Shown: positions 1 through 7,584 of the stretch, piece by piece | Position numbering within the stretch: the first letter of the stretch is position 1 | Layout: the number at the start of each line of letters is the position of its first letter | Program-made: the position numbers and the translations under genes | The notes under the pieces: model-generated | Database searches by the model: none | The model's input: the letters and a program-made list of their open reading frames with translations, nothing else | What the model was told of the DNA's origin: nothing | Assembly (NCBI GenBank): GCA_001557035.1 | Contig: LSKJ01000763.1 | Location: 1 to 11,786 of the forward strand | Source: Rhodospirillaceae bacterium CCH5-H10 | GTDB taxonomy: Bacteria > Pseudomonadota > Alphaproteobacteria > Reyranellales > Reyranellaceae | Reading direction: 5' to 3' | DNA length: 11,786 nt

Positions 1-907
1 CCTTGAGGCCCGCCGTATTGTTCCGCGCCCACGGCAGGAGGTTCCGCAGACCGTAGAGGGCGCCTTCCTGGGCGAGGCGTGGCGGACAGATCGAGACGCA
101 GTCCATGGCCTTCTCGATCTCGGCCATGAGTCCGGTTCCGGCGGTGACGGCGCCGACGCGATAGCCCGTGAGCGCAAAGACCTTCGAGAAACTGTAGAGG
201 TGCACGAGCGTGTCGCGCCAGTCGGGCCGGCTGAAGAGATCGTGCGGCCGCGTGCCCTCGGGCAGAAAATCCTTGTAGGTCTCGTCGAGCAGCAGGGCGA
301 TGCCGTGCTTCTTCGCGAGTTCGTAGAAGGCGTGGATCGTCTCCGGCGGATAGACGGCCCCGGTCGGATTGTTGGGCGAGATCAGGATGATCGCGCGGGT
401 GCGAGGCCCGATCAGCTTCTCGGCGTCTTCCGCGTTCGGCACCGCGCCGGAGCCGGGGCGGAAGTCGAGCGAGACCGGCTCGACGCCCTGCATCCGCATC
501 CACATGTCGTGATTGAAATAGTGAGGCCTCGGCAGGATCACCTGATCGCCCGCCTTGGCGATGCTCATCAGGGCGAGGCAGAAGGCCTGGTTGCAACCCG
601 ACGTGATGCCCACCTCGGCAGGCGTGATCGGCGCGCCGTAGAAGTCCGTGAGATGGTTCGCGTAGGTCTCGCGCAGCACCGGCGTGCCGAGGATCGGCGT
701 GTAGCCATGCATGGTCGGATCGAGCAGCAGTTCGCCGAGATGCCGGCGCAGTTCGAGTGCCGGCGGGTATCCCGGCACCGCCTGGCTGAGATCGATCAGC
801 GGCCGCTCGGGCGGGAAGGTGCGTCCGAGGACCCAGCGCTTGGTTTCGCCGATGGGGGAGGGAGCGACGGCAGCGAGCCAGGGATTGACGATCGGAGCGG
901 TGTTCAT
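1..907 (-). CDS. Class I/II PLP-dependent aminotransferase, 3' end missing
   Basis: This reads leftward from ATG at 907 and stays open to the left edge, giving 302 residues. The family is usually about 380-400 residues, so roughly the last quarter is missing. Visible fold-type I aminotransferase landmarks are a GYT(P) element near residues 68-71, the cofactor-binding stretch GITSGCNQAF (100-109), Tyr130 in the position that stacks on PLP, and SPNNPTG (177-183). The pyridine-N-binding Asp208 and Tyr211 lie in LLLDETY, and the Schiff-base Lys242 in YSFSKVFALTGYR is followed by Arg250. It is a cytoplasmic enzyme moving an amino group between an amino acid and a 2-oxo acid. The donor and acceptor cannot be predicted from what is visible. 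It is divergent from the ABC importer operon and may share its control region. No strong Shine-Dalgarno precedes the ATG, but no better start is seen. The family call is secure; the specificity is unknown. Confidence 0.92.
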   Translation of the reverse strand, partial: MNTAPIVNPWLAAVAPSPIGETKRWVLGRTFPPERPLIDLSQAVPGYPPALELRRHLGELLLDPTMHGYTPILGTPVLRETYANHLTDFYGAPITPAEVGITSGCNQAFCLALMSIAKAGDQVILPRPHYFNHDMWMRMQGVEPVSLDFRPGSGAVPNAEDAEKLIGPRTRAIILISPNNPTGAVYPPETIHAFYELAKKHGIALLLDETYKDFLPEGTRPHDLFSRPDWRDTLVHLYSFSKVFALTGYRVGAVTAGTGLMAEIEKAMDCVSICPPRLAQEGALYGLRNLLPWARNNTAGLK

Positions 908-1155
908 GAGGAGGCGTACGCTTCTTTTCGATAAGACCGACGAACGAATTTCACAGTCGACTTTCGCCAAAGCCTCGAGGCCGCTCCGACGAAGAGTGGC
1001 GGAGCATCCAAGTCTCTCTGCAACCTGTCAAATCCGGTGCTTGCAGTCGTGGCGCGTCAAAATGCATTGCTTGCCCGGCTTCTTGTGCATAGCATCGCCC
1101 ACAAGGCCCCGGATGAGGGTCATCGCCTTGGCATCGATCCAGGCTGGTTCAATCG

Positions 1156-1170
1156 GCCGTTCGAAACGGC
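1156..1170. promoter_or_regulatory. Hyphenated palindrome GCCGTT-CGA-AACGGC before the operon
   Basis: This is a perfect 6-bp inverted repeat with a 3-bp centre, ending 2 bp before the AGAGGAGG ribosome binding site of the binding-protein gene. Size, symmetry and position suit an operator for a LacI/GntR-type repressor of the operon. As RNA it could instead form a small hairpin next to the Shine-Dalgarno. No second copy was noticed in the window. The palindrome is seen directly; its function is inferred. Confidence 0.35.
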
Positions 1171-1172
1171 TC

Positions 1173-1180
1173 AGAGGAGG
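1173..1180 (+). promoter_or_regulatory. Strong ribosome binding site AGAGGAGG
   Basis: A near-perfect Shine-Dalgarno lies 4 nt upstream of ATG 1185. It fixes the start of the binding protein, because the same frame is open for more than 450 bp further upstream without any sensible coding content. Confidence 0.85.
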
Positions 1181-1184
1181 AAAC

Positions 1185-2525
1185 ATGGTATCGAGGAAAG
1201 TCGGTCGTCGTCGTTTCGTGGCCGGTACCGCTGTCGCTTCTGCAGCGTTGGTGGCTGCCCCGTTTGTCCGCAGCGCGAATGCCGCCGGCAAGCTCTCCGT
1301 CGGTTTCTGGGATCACTGGGTGCCGGGCGCCAACAAGGCGGTCGAGGCTCTCGTGAAGGAATGGGCCGACAAGAACAAGGTCGAAGTCTCGATGGACTTC
1401 ATCACGTCGCAGGGCAACAAGCTGCTGCTCACGACGGCCGCGGAATCGCAGGCCAAGTCGGGCCATGACGTTCTCGCCTTCTCGACATGGCTGCCGTCGC
1501 GCTACGCCGACCAGCTCGTCCCGATGAACGACGTCATGGAGCCGCTCATCAAGGAGAATGGCGCGGTCAACGGCACCGTCGAGTATCTCGGCAAGGTCGG
1601 CGGAAAGTGGCTCGCCGTGCCCGCCACCTCCGGCAGCCAGATCAAGGGCCCGTGCTCGCGCATCGACCTGCTGAAGAAGCATGCCGGCATCGACATCCAG
1701 GCGATGTATCCGGCCGGTGCGGCTCCGAAGGCGGACGCCTGGAACCTCGACAACTTCCTCAAGGCGGCGGAAGCCTGCCAGAAGGGCGGTAACCCGTTCG
1801 GCATCGGTCTCGGCACGACGTCGGACAATGTCGACACCGCCGGTGCGCTGTTCCACGCCTTCGGCGCGCAGCTCGTCAATGCCAAGGGCGACATCGTCGT
1901 GAAGAACGACCAGGTCCGCCAGGTGCTCGACTACTACAAGAAGCTGATGCAGTTCCTGCCGGCCGACGTGCCGTCGTGGGACGACGCCTCGAACAACAAG
2001 TTCCTGGTCTCCGGCCAGGGCACGCTGATCATGAACCCGCCCAGCGCCTGGGCCGTCGCCAAGCGCGATGCGCCGCAGGTTGCCGAGCAGCTCTGGACGC
2101 ACGGCTTCCCGTCCGGTCCGAAGGGCCGGTACGCGCCGTTCCTGCCGTACTTCTGGGGTGTCTGGAACTTCAGCAAGAACCAGTCGGCCGCCAAGAGCCT
2201 GATCACCTTCCTCTCGCAGGCGAGTTCGGCGGAGAAGATGACCAATGCCTCGCAGGGCTACGATCTGCCCGCGTTCGAGAAGCTCACCACCTTCAAGGTG
2301 TGGGCGGAAGAGTCGCCGCCCAAGGGCACGCTCTACCACTACCCGAACCCGCACAACCACCAGACGCTCTCGATCGCCGCGGCTCCGGCGCCGCACAAGA
2401 TCGCCGAGCAGATCTACACCCAGGCCATTCAGACCCAGATGGTCGTGCGCTACGCCAAGGGCGAGGCCATGGACAAGACGCTCGACTGGGCGGCCAAGGA
2501 GCTCGAGGGCTTCAGCCGCAACTGA
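1185..2525 (+). CDS. Carbohydrate-type ABC transporter periplasmic substrate-binding protein (Tat signal)
   Basis: This 446-residue extracytoplasmic solute-binding protein of the family-1 (MalE-like, COG1653) type captures the substrate for the two permeases and ATPase that follow. The N-terminus carries a twin-arginine signal: G-R-R-R-F-V at residues 7-12, a hydrophobic stretch about 14-28, and a likely cleavage site after the A-N-A at 31-33. It is therefore probably exported folded. The mature part begins with a beta-strand/helix pattern typical of the family (KLSVGFWDHW, about 36-45), and the total length fits sugar-binding members. The start is set by the strong AGAGGAGG site, not by the longer open frame reaching back to 711. 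The ligand could be a mono- or oligosaccharide, polyol or sugar acid, and the sequence alone does not decide. As first gene of the operon, followed by a hairpin, it is likely the most highly expressed subunit. Confidence 0.93.
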   Translation: MVSRKVGRRRFVAGTAVASAALVAAPFVRSANAAGKLSVGFWDHWVPGANKAVEALVKEWADKNKVEVSMDFITSQGNKLLLTTAAESQAKSGHDVLAFSTWLPSRYADQLVPMNDVMEPLIKENGAVNGTVEYLGKVGGKWLAVPATSGSQIKGPCSRIDLLKKHAGIDIQAMYPAGAAPKADAWNLDNFLKAAEACQKGGNPFGIGLGTTSDNVDTAGALFHAFGAQLVNAKGDIVVKNDQVRQVLDYYKKLMQFLPADVPSWDDASNNKFLVSGQGTLIMNPPSAWAVAKRDAPQVAEQLWTHGFPSGPKGRYAPFLPYFWGVWNFSKNQSAAKSLITFLSQASSAEKMTNASQGYDLPAFEKLTTFKVWAEESPPKGTLYHYPNPHNHQTLSIAAAPAPHKIAEQIYTQAIQTQMVVRYAKGEAMDKTLDWAAKELEGFSRN

Positions 2526-2743
2526 CGCGAGACGATCGCCGGTCCCGTCACGCGGGGCCGGCGGCCGGCTTCGGGATTGGCCGTCGCGGTCGGTCCGATG
2601 GATCGATCCGACGGGAATGCCGGGTCGTCCCGCCAGCCGGTGGGACGTCCTCGCTTCCGGTGTGACGGTCCGATTCCTCCTTCATCGTAGCGCCTTTCAA
2701 CCTGGTGTTTCCCGCTCGGCCCGACGGGGGCCTGGAGTACCCG
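2526..2743. other. Intercistronic region between binding-protein and permease genes
   Basis: These 218 bp hold no convincing gene. They contain a strong GC hairpin at 2537-2563 (separate entry), a perfect 10-bp palindrome GGATCGATCC near 2600, and a GGAG ribosome binding site at 2734-2737 for the permease. A long gap after the first gene is common in binding-protein-dependent importer operons, where it helps give excess binding protein over membrane subunits. Confidence 0.6.
2537..2563 (+). terminator. GC-rich intercistronic hairpin, likely attenuator or mRNA stabiliser
   Basis: An 11-bp stem (2537-2547 with 2553-2563) contains one G-U pair and closes a 5-nt TCACG loop, starting 12 bp after the binding-protein stop codon. 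No run of T follows, so it is not a canonical intrinsic terminator. By analogy with structures between malE and malF, it may block 3' decay or cause partial termination, so that more binding protein than permease is made. The structure is seen directly and the role is inferred. Confidence 0.6.
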
Positions 2744-3673
2744 ATGGCAGATGTAGCGGCCCGCAACCCGGCCGATCTTTCCACACAGCCGCGCAGCGGC
2801 CTCCACAAGCTGATGCAGCGCAAGTCGACCATCGCTTTCCTGATGGCCCTGCCGCTGATCCTGCTGATCACGATCCTGGTCGCCTACCCGGCGGGCTACG
2901 CGGTCTATCTCGCGACGCTCAACAAGGGCATGACCCGATTCGTCGGCTTCGGGAACTTCGAGTTCCTGTTCGGTCGCGACACGTTCTGGCTGGTTGTCTA
3001 CCAGTCCTGCCTTTTCGCCATCACGGCGGTGATCTTCAAGGCGATCATCGGTTTCGTGGTCGCCCACTTCGTTCACAACATTCCCTCGAAGGGCCAGCGC
3101 AAGTGGCGCGGCATGCTGCTCGTGCCGTGGGTCATCCCGCCGGCCATGAGCACGCTCGCCTGGCTGTGGCTGTTCGATCCGTCCTACAGTGCCCTCAACT
3201 GGCTCCTCGGCTTCTTCGGTATCGAGGGCATTCCCTGGACCGGCGAGGCGGGGTGGGCCCGCTTCTCGGTCATCCTGGTGAATGTGTGGATCGGTTCGCC
3301 GTTCTTCATGATCATGTATCTCGCGGCGCTGAAGTCGGTGCCCGAGCAGCTCTATGAGGCGGCCTCGATCGACGGCGCCACCTGGTGGCAGCGCATCTGG
3401 TACGTGACCCTGCCGATGATGCGCAACATCATCGCGATCACGGCTCTGTTCTCGCTGATCGTGACCTTCGCGAACTTCGACATCGTTCGCGTGCTGACGG
3501 CGGGCGGTCCGCTCAACAGCACGCATATCTTCGGCACCTGGGCTTTCCGTGTCGGCATCGAGGGCGGCGACATTCCGCTCGGCGCCGCCGTGTCGCTGTT
3601 CATGGTGCCGATCCTGGCCGTCGCCGCGACCTTCATCCTGCGCGACATCACCAAGCGGGGGAGTGAAGTCTGA
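2744..3673 (+). CDS. ABC sugar transporter permease, MalF/UgpA type
   Basis: This 309-residue inner-membrane subunit has about six transmembrane segments (roughly 30-50, 82-108, 121-144, 171-197, 227-246 and 277-299). It carries the cytoplasmic EAA loop of binding-protein-dependent permeases (YEAASIDGATWWQ, 204-216), which docks on the ATPase. It pairs with the next gene to form the channel. I chose ATG 2744 because GGAG lies 6 nt upstream and the N-terminus then starts with a normal polar tail. An in-frame GTG at 2705 would add 13 residues without a better ribosome binding site. The stop codon overlaps the next start (TGATG), implying translational coupling. The family call is secure; the substrate is unknown. 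Confidence 0.93.
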   Translation: MADVAARNPADLSTQPRSGLHKLMQRKSTIAFLMALPLILLITILVAYPAGYAVYLATLNKGMTRFVGFGNFEFLFGRDTFWLVVYQSCLFAITAVIFKAIIGFVVAHFVHNIPSKGQRKWRGMLLVPWVIPPAMSTLAWLWLFDPSYSALNWLLGFFGIEGIPWTGEAGWARFSVILVNVWIGSPFFMIMYLAALKSVPEQLYEAASIDGATWWQRIWYVTLPMMRNIIAITALFSLIVTFANFDIVRVLTAGGPLNSTHIFGTWAFRVGIEGGDIPLGAAVSLFMVPILAVAATFILRDITKRGSEV

Positions 3674-4581
3674 TGGCCGACGCATCGATCGCCAGCGGGG
3701 CGCCGAGTCGCCCCCGATACGGCAGCATGAGCCGCGACCGGACCTGGGCGCTGCGCTGGTCCTATTTCTTCCTCGTGCTGTTCGCCATCTTCTTCCTGAT
3801 GCCGCCGATCTACATGCTGATCACCTCGCTGAAGACCAGCGCGGAGATCTCGGCAGCGGCCAACCCGTGGTGGATCAGCAACCCGACCCTGCAGAACTAC
3901 ATCGACCTGCTGTCGCAGAATCAGTTCCTCGTGTTCTTCCGGAACTCCGCGATCGTGTCGATCTGCGTCGTCATCCTGACCATGATGATCAGCGTGATCG
4001 CGGCCTTTGCGCTCGCCCGCATGAAGTTCTGGGGATCGGCCACGCTGGCGACGGGTGTGTTCCTGACCTACCTGATCCCGGAAACACTGCTGTTCATCCC
4101 GCTGTTCAAGATGTTCGCGTGGGTGAACGAGACGTTCGGCATCCAGCTGATGAACCACTGGTGGACGATGATCATCCTCTACCCGACGCTGACGGTTCCG
4201 TTCGCCACCTGGATCATGATCGGCTACTTCGCATCGATCCCGAAGGAGCTCGACGAGGCGGCGCTGATCGACGGTGCGACGTGGATGCAGACCCTGACCA
4301 AGATCTTCATCCCGGTGGCGCTGCCGGGGATCATCGCGGCAACGATCTTCACCTTCACCGTGGCCTGGGCGCAGTTCCTCTACCCGCTGGCCTTCACAAC
4401 CTCGACCAGCGAGCTGGTGCTGCCGGTGGGCATCATCACGACGCTGATCAAGGGCGACGTCTTCAACTGGGGGCAGATCATGACCGGCGCGCTGCTCGGC
4501 GCGGCGCCACCGCTCATCATCTACGCCTTCCTCATGGACTACTACATCGCGGGTCTGACCGCGGGCGCGACAAAGGGATAG
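3673..4581 (+). CDS. ABC sugar transporter permease, MalG/UgpE type
   Basis: This 302-residue second membrane subunit has about six transmembrane segments, the first at about 31-50 and the last at about 272-292. Its EAA loop is LDEAALIDGATWMQ (193-206), and the sequence following (IPVALPGIIA) is typical of the MalG branch. The N-terminal tail of about 28 residues is polar. It forms a heterodimeric channel with the preceding permease, which it overlaps by 1 bp. Only 7 bp separate its TAG stop from the ATPase start, and the AAAGGGA ribosome binding site of the ATPase lies within its last codons. The family call is secure. Confidence 0.93.
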   Translation: MADASIASGAPSRPRYGSMSRDRTWALRWSYFFLVLFAIFFLMPPIYMLITSLKTSAEISAAANPWWISNPTLQNYIDLLSQNQFLVFFRNSAIVSICVVILTMMISVIAAFALARMKFWGSATLATGVFLTYLIPETLLFIPLFKMFAWVNETFGIQLMNHWWTMIILYPTLTVPFATWIMIGYFASIPKELDEAALIDGATWMQTLTKIFIPVALPGIIAATIFTFTVAWAQFLYPLAFTTSTSELVLPVGIITTLIKGDVFNWGQIMTGALLGAAPPLIIYAFLMDYYIAGLTAGATKG

Positions 4582-4588
4582 TCGACAC

Positions 4589-5689
4589 ATGGCTCAGGTA
4601 ACGTTGCGTAAGGTCGTCAAGAAGTACGACGAAGTCCTCGCGGTCCGCGGCATCGACCTCGACATCACCGACAAGGAATTCATCGTCCTGGTCGGCCCGT
4701 CGGGCTGCGGCAAGAGCACCACGCTCCGCATGATCGCGGGACTGGAGGAGATCAGCGGCGGCGACATCGCGATCGGCGGCCACGTCGTCAACGACGTGCC
4801 CCCGAAGGACCGGGACATCGCCATGGTGTTCCAGAACTACGCGCTCTATCCGCACATGAACGTCTACGAGAACATGTCCTTCGGCCTGAAGCTGAAGAAG
4901 ACGCCGAAGGACGTGATCGACCAGCGGGTCAGGCAGGCGGCGCAGATCCTCGACATCACCGAGCTGCTCGACCGCAAGCCCAAGCAGCTCTCCGGCGGCC
5001 AGCGCCAGCGCGTCGCCATGGGCCGCGCCATCGTGCGCGATCCCAAGGTGTTCCTGTTCGACGAGCCGCTTTCGAATCTCGACGCCAAGCTGCGCGTGCA
5101 GATGCGCACCGAGATCAAGAAAGTGCATCAGAAGGTTCGCACCACCACGGTCTACGTCACCCACGACCAGGTCGAGGCAATGACCCTGGCCGACCGCGTG
5201 GTGGTGATGAACGGCGGCATCATCGAGCAGGTCGGCTCGCCGAACGACCTCTACCATTCGCCGGCGACCAAGTTCGTCGCGGGCTTCATCGGCTCGCCGG
5301 CGATGAACTTCATCGCCTGCCAACTCGAGCAGGCGGCCGGGGCATTGCGCGTCCGCCTGAACGACACGCTGTCCTTCCCGGTGCCGACCGACCGGACGGC
5401 CCGCTATTCCGCCCATGCCGGCAAGGCCAACCTGATGCTCGGCCTGCGGCCCGAGCACATCACGGAGACGCGGCCGCACGTAGAGCCCAACCAGCACGAC
5501 TTCGACATGCTGATCGACGTCGTCGAGCCGATGGGCATGGAGACGCTCGTCTACTTCACGGTGAACGGGCGGGAAGTCTGCGGTCGCGTGAACCCGAACG
5601 CCGGCGCTACGGCCGCCCAGTCCATGAAGCTGAGGGCCGACCTCAGCAACATGCATCTCATCGACGACAGCACCGGCAAGGTGCTTTAA
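4589..5689 (+). CDS. ABC transporter ATPase, MalK/UgpC family
   Basis: This 366-residue cytoplasmic ATP-binding subunit drives the importer. All nucleotide-binding motifs are intact: Walker A GPSGCGKST (36-44), Q-loop Gln82 in FQNYALYPHM, signature LSGGQRQR (134-141), Walker B VFLFDEP (154-160) with catalytic Glu159, D-loop NLD (163-165), and switch His192 in THDQVEAM. The roughly 130-residue C-terminal extension after residue 235 matches the OB-fold regulatory domain (TOBE/MalK type), including LMLGLRPEHI. Family length is normal. No separate partner ATPase is needed, since MalK-type subunits work as homodimers. In this family one ATPase can serve several importers, but its place inside the operon suggests a dedicated role. 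Confidence 0.96.
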   Translation: MAQVTLRKVVKKYDEVLAVRGIDLDITDKEFIVLVGPSGCGKSTTLRMIAGLEEISGGDIAIGGHVVNDVPPKDRDIAMVFQNYALYPHMNVYENMSFGLKLKKTPKDVIDQRVRQAAQILDITELLDRKPKQLSGGQRQRVAMGRAIVRDPKVFLFDEPLSNLDAKLRVQMRTEIKKVHQKVRTTTVYVTHDQVEAMTLADRVVVMNGGIIEQVGSPNDLYHSPATKFVAGFIGSPAMNFIACQLEQAAGALRVRLNDTLSFPVPTDRTARYSAHAGKANLMLGLRPEHITETRPHVEPNQHDFDMLIDVVEPMGMETLVYFTVNGREVCGRVNPNAGATAAQSMKLRADLSNMHLIDDSTGKVL

Positions 5690-5719
5690 TCGTCGCTTTC
5701 CGGCGTTGAGGAGATTTTC

Positions 5720-6484
5720 ATGGGTGCGTTGACGGGCAAGGTCGCATGGGTGACCGGTGCAGGCTCGGGTATTGGTCAGGCCGCAGCGGTGGCGCTGGCG
5801 AAGGACGGGGCGACCGTCATCCTCACCGGCCGGCGCCGGGCGCCGCTCGAGGAGACCGCCGCGATGATCGCCAAGGTCGGCGGCAAGGCCGAGGTGAAGC
5901 CGGCCGATCTCATGAAGTCGTCTTCGGTCGAGAAGACCGTCGCGGCGATCGCCAAGAAGCATCGCCGCCTCGACGTCCTGGTCAACAATGCCGGGCTCAA
6001 CATCCAGAAGCGCAGCTGGAAGCAGCTTTCGCCCAAGGGCGTCGACGAGGTCGTGCACGGCAACCTGTCGAGCGCCTTCTATTGCACGACGGCGGTGCTG
6101 CCGCTGATGCGCAAGAACAAGGGTGGCGTGCTGATCCACACTTCTTCGGTGGCCGGCAAGGTGCCGAGCCTGCTTTCCGGCCCGGCCTATTCGGCGGCCA
6201 AGCACGGCGTGGTGGCGATGAGCCACACGATCAACATGGAAGAGTGCGTCAACGGTATCCGCTCCTGCGTGGTCTGCCCCGGCGAGGTCGCGACGCCGAT
6301 CCTCGACAAGCGGCCGATCCCGATCACACCGGCCGAGCGCAAGCGCATGGCGCAGTCGGAGGATGTGGGCGACCTGATTCGCTACATCGCCTGCCTGCCG
6401 CCGCACATCGTCATCAACGAGGTGATGATCAACCCGACCTGGAACCGCGGCTACGTCGCGAGCCTGCAGCGCGGCAAGTCCTGA
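5720..6484 (+). CDS. Short-chain dehydrogenase/reductase (classical SDR)
   Basis: This 254-residue cytoplasmic NAD(P)-dependent oxidoreductase is preceded by GAGGAG at 5708-5713. It has the cofactor motif TGAGSGIG (12-19), the NNAG motif (89-92), and the catalytic set Asn115, Ser142/143, Tyr157 and Lys161 (YSAAK). Arg38-Arg39-Arg40 after the second beta strand would favour NADP(H) over NAD(H). The C-terminus reads INEVMINPTWNR rather than the classical TG-Q-VDGG ending. This resembles the YdfG-like branch that acts on small alcohols and hydroxy acids, and is less like fatty-acid reductases. It sits 30 bp after the ATPase and 1 bp before an Ldh2-type enzyme, so it probably oxidises or reduces the imported compound. 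The family is secure and the substrate unknown. Confidence 0.93.
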   Translation: MGALTGKVAWVTGAGSGIGQAAAVALAKDGATVILTGRRRAPLEETAAMIAKVGGKAEVKPADLMKSSSVEKTVAAIAKKHRRLDVLVNNAGLNIQKRSWKQLSPKGVDEVVHGNLSSAFYCTTAVLPLMRKNKGGVLIHTSSVAGKVPSLLSGPAYSAAKHGVVAMSHTINMEECVNGIRSCVVCPGEVATPILDKRPIPITPAERKRMAQSEDVGDLIRYIACLPPHIVINEVMINPTWNRGYVASLQRGKS

Positions 6485-6485
6485 C

Positions 6486-7580
6486 ATGGGCACCGTGACG
6501 ATCAAGGCGAAGGAACTCGAATCCTTCGTCGCGGACATCTTCGCCTCCGCGGGATGCTCCAGGGAGGAGGGCGGCCGCATCGGCCGCTACCTCGTCAGCG
6601 CCAACCTGTCGGGCCACGACAGCCACGGCGTGGTGCGTGTGCCGCGCTATGCCACGCAGAAAAAGACCGGCACCGTCATCGCCGACGTGAAGGTCGACGT
6701 ACTGGTCGACACGCCGGTGATTGCCGTGGTCGACGGAAAGTACGGCTTCGGCCAGACCGTGACGCCGCAGGCCGTTCAGATCGGCATCGACAAGTGCCTC
6801 AAGAACGGCCTTTCGGCGGTGACGCTGCGCAATGCCGGCCATGTCGGCCGCGTCGGCGACTGGGCGGAGATGGCGGCCGAGGCGGGCCTCGTCTCGGTCC
6901 ATTTCGTCAACGCCTCGGGCAGCGTCCTCGTGGCGCCCTTCGGCGGCGTCGAGCGTCGCTTCTCGACCGCGCCCTACTGCGTCGGCGTCCCGCGGCCCGG
7001 CGAGGATCCGCTGGTCCTCGACTTCGCCACGTCGATCGTGGCCGAGGGCAAGGTCCTGGTGACGAGCCAGGGCGGCAAGAAGCTGCCGGAAGAGGCGCTG
7101 ATCGGGCCGGACGGCAAGCCCAGCGCCGATCCGCACCTGCTCTACGGCGACTACACGCCGACCGGACCGCGCGACCACAGCAAGGGAACCGGCGCCATCC
7201 GCGCCTTCGGCGACCACAAGGGCTCGGGCCTTGCCTTCATGTGCGAGATCCTGGGCGGATCGCTGTCGGGAACGGGCGCGACCGATCCGAAGCGCGGGCG
7301 CTTCGCCAACGGCATGTTGTCCTTCTACGTCGATCCCAAGGTGTTCGACGCCGAGGGCTTCTTCCCGACGGACATCGCCAAATACGTCTCGTTCGTGAAG
7401 GGCTCGAAGCCCGCGACGCCGGGCGTCGAGATCCTGGTACCGGGCGAGCAGGAATCGCGCACCCGCGCCCAGCGTCTCGCCGACGGCGTGCCGCTGCCGG
7501 ACGATACCTGGGCAGCCATCGTGGAGACGGCGCGCTCGGTCGGGCTCGACGAGCGGCGCATCCAGCAGGCCACGATGTAA
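6486..7580 (+). CDS. Malate/L-lactate dehydrogenase (Ldh2) family oxidoreductase
   Basis: This 364-residue NAD(P)-dependent 2-oxoacid/2-hydroxyacid oxidoreductase belongs to the Rossmann-less Ldh2/MDH2 family, which also includes diketogulonate, ureidoglycolate, sulfolactate and piperideine-carboxylate reductases. Family signatures are HDSHGVVRVPRY (44-55) with likely catalytic His47 and Arg51, NAGHVGRVGDWA (116-127), LDFATS (178-183) and GDHKGSGLA (242-250). Length is normal. ATG 6486 lies one base after the SDR stop, so translation is probably coupled. In this position it could interconvert a sugar acid or 2-oxo acid arising from the imported substrate. Which family activity applies cannot be told from motifs alone. 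Confidence 0.94.
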   Translation: MGTVTIKAKELESFVADIFASAGCSREEGGRIGRYLVSANLSGHDSHGVVRVPRYATQKKTGTVIADVKVDVLVDTPVIAVVDGKYGFGQTVTPQAVQIGIDKCLKNGLSAVTLRNAGHVGRVGDWAEMAAEAGLVSVHFVNASGSVLVAPFGGVERRFSTAPYCVGVPRPGEDPLVLDFATSIVAEGKVLVTSQGGKKLPEEALIGPDGKPSADPHLLYGDYTPTGPRDHSKGTGAIRAFGDHKGSGLAFMCEILGGSLSGTGATDPKRGRFANGMLSFYVDPKVFDAEGFFPTDIAKYVSFVKGSKPATPGVEILVPGEQESRTRAQRLADGVPLPDDTWAAIVETARSVGLDERRIQQATM

Positions 7581-7584
7581 CGCG

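Larger units (their letters stand above)
908..1184. promoter_or_regulatory. Divergent control region between aminotransferase and ABC operon
   Basis: These 277 bp carry no convincing gene and must hold the promoters for both flanking transcription units. Visible structure includes the perfect 10-bp palindrome GCCTCGAGGC at 972-981, an inverted repeat GCTCCG/CGGAGC (983-988 and 1000-1005, 11-nt loop), and a hyphenated palindrome at 1156-1170 listed separately. The best sigma70-like pair I could find for the operon is TTGCTT (1067-1072) and TAGCAT (1090-1095) with a 17-bp spacer. It matches poorly and I do not assert it. No regulator gene lies in the window, so the controlling protein must be encoded elsewhere or beyond the left edge. 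Confidence 0.55.

Noticed and set aside
1067..1095. TTGCTT-17 bp-TAGCAT as a sigma70 promoter for the ABC operon
   Set aside because: The spacing is right, but only about half of each box matches consensus. Too weak to call in GC-rich DNA.
711..1184. In-frame upstream extension of the substrate-binding protein back to 711
   Set aside because: It would overlap the aminotransferase antisense and bury the twin-arginine signal peptide. The strong AGAGGAGG site sets the start at 1185.
2598..2612. Palindrome GGATCGATCC in the intercistronic gap as an operator
   Set aside because: A 10-bp palindrome of this composition is expected by chance at this GC content, and it is far from any start codon or promoter-like sequence.
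4532..6580. A 682-codon minus-strand frame opposite the ATPase and SDR genes
   Set aside because: His/Asp/Arg-rich antisense shadow typical of high-GC genes. The sense strand carries complete catalytic motifs in both genes.
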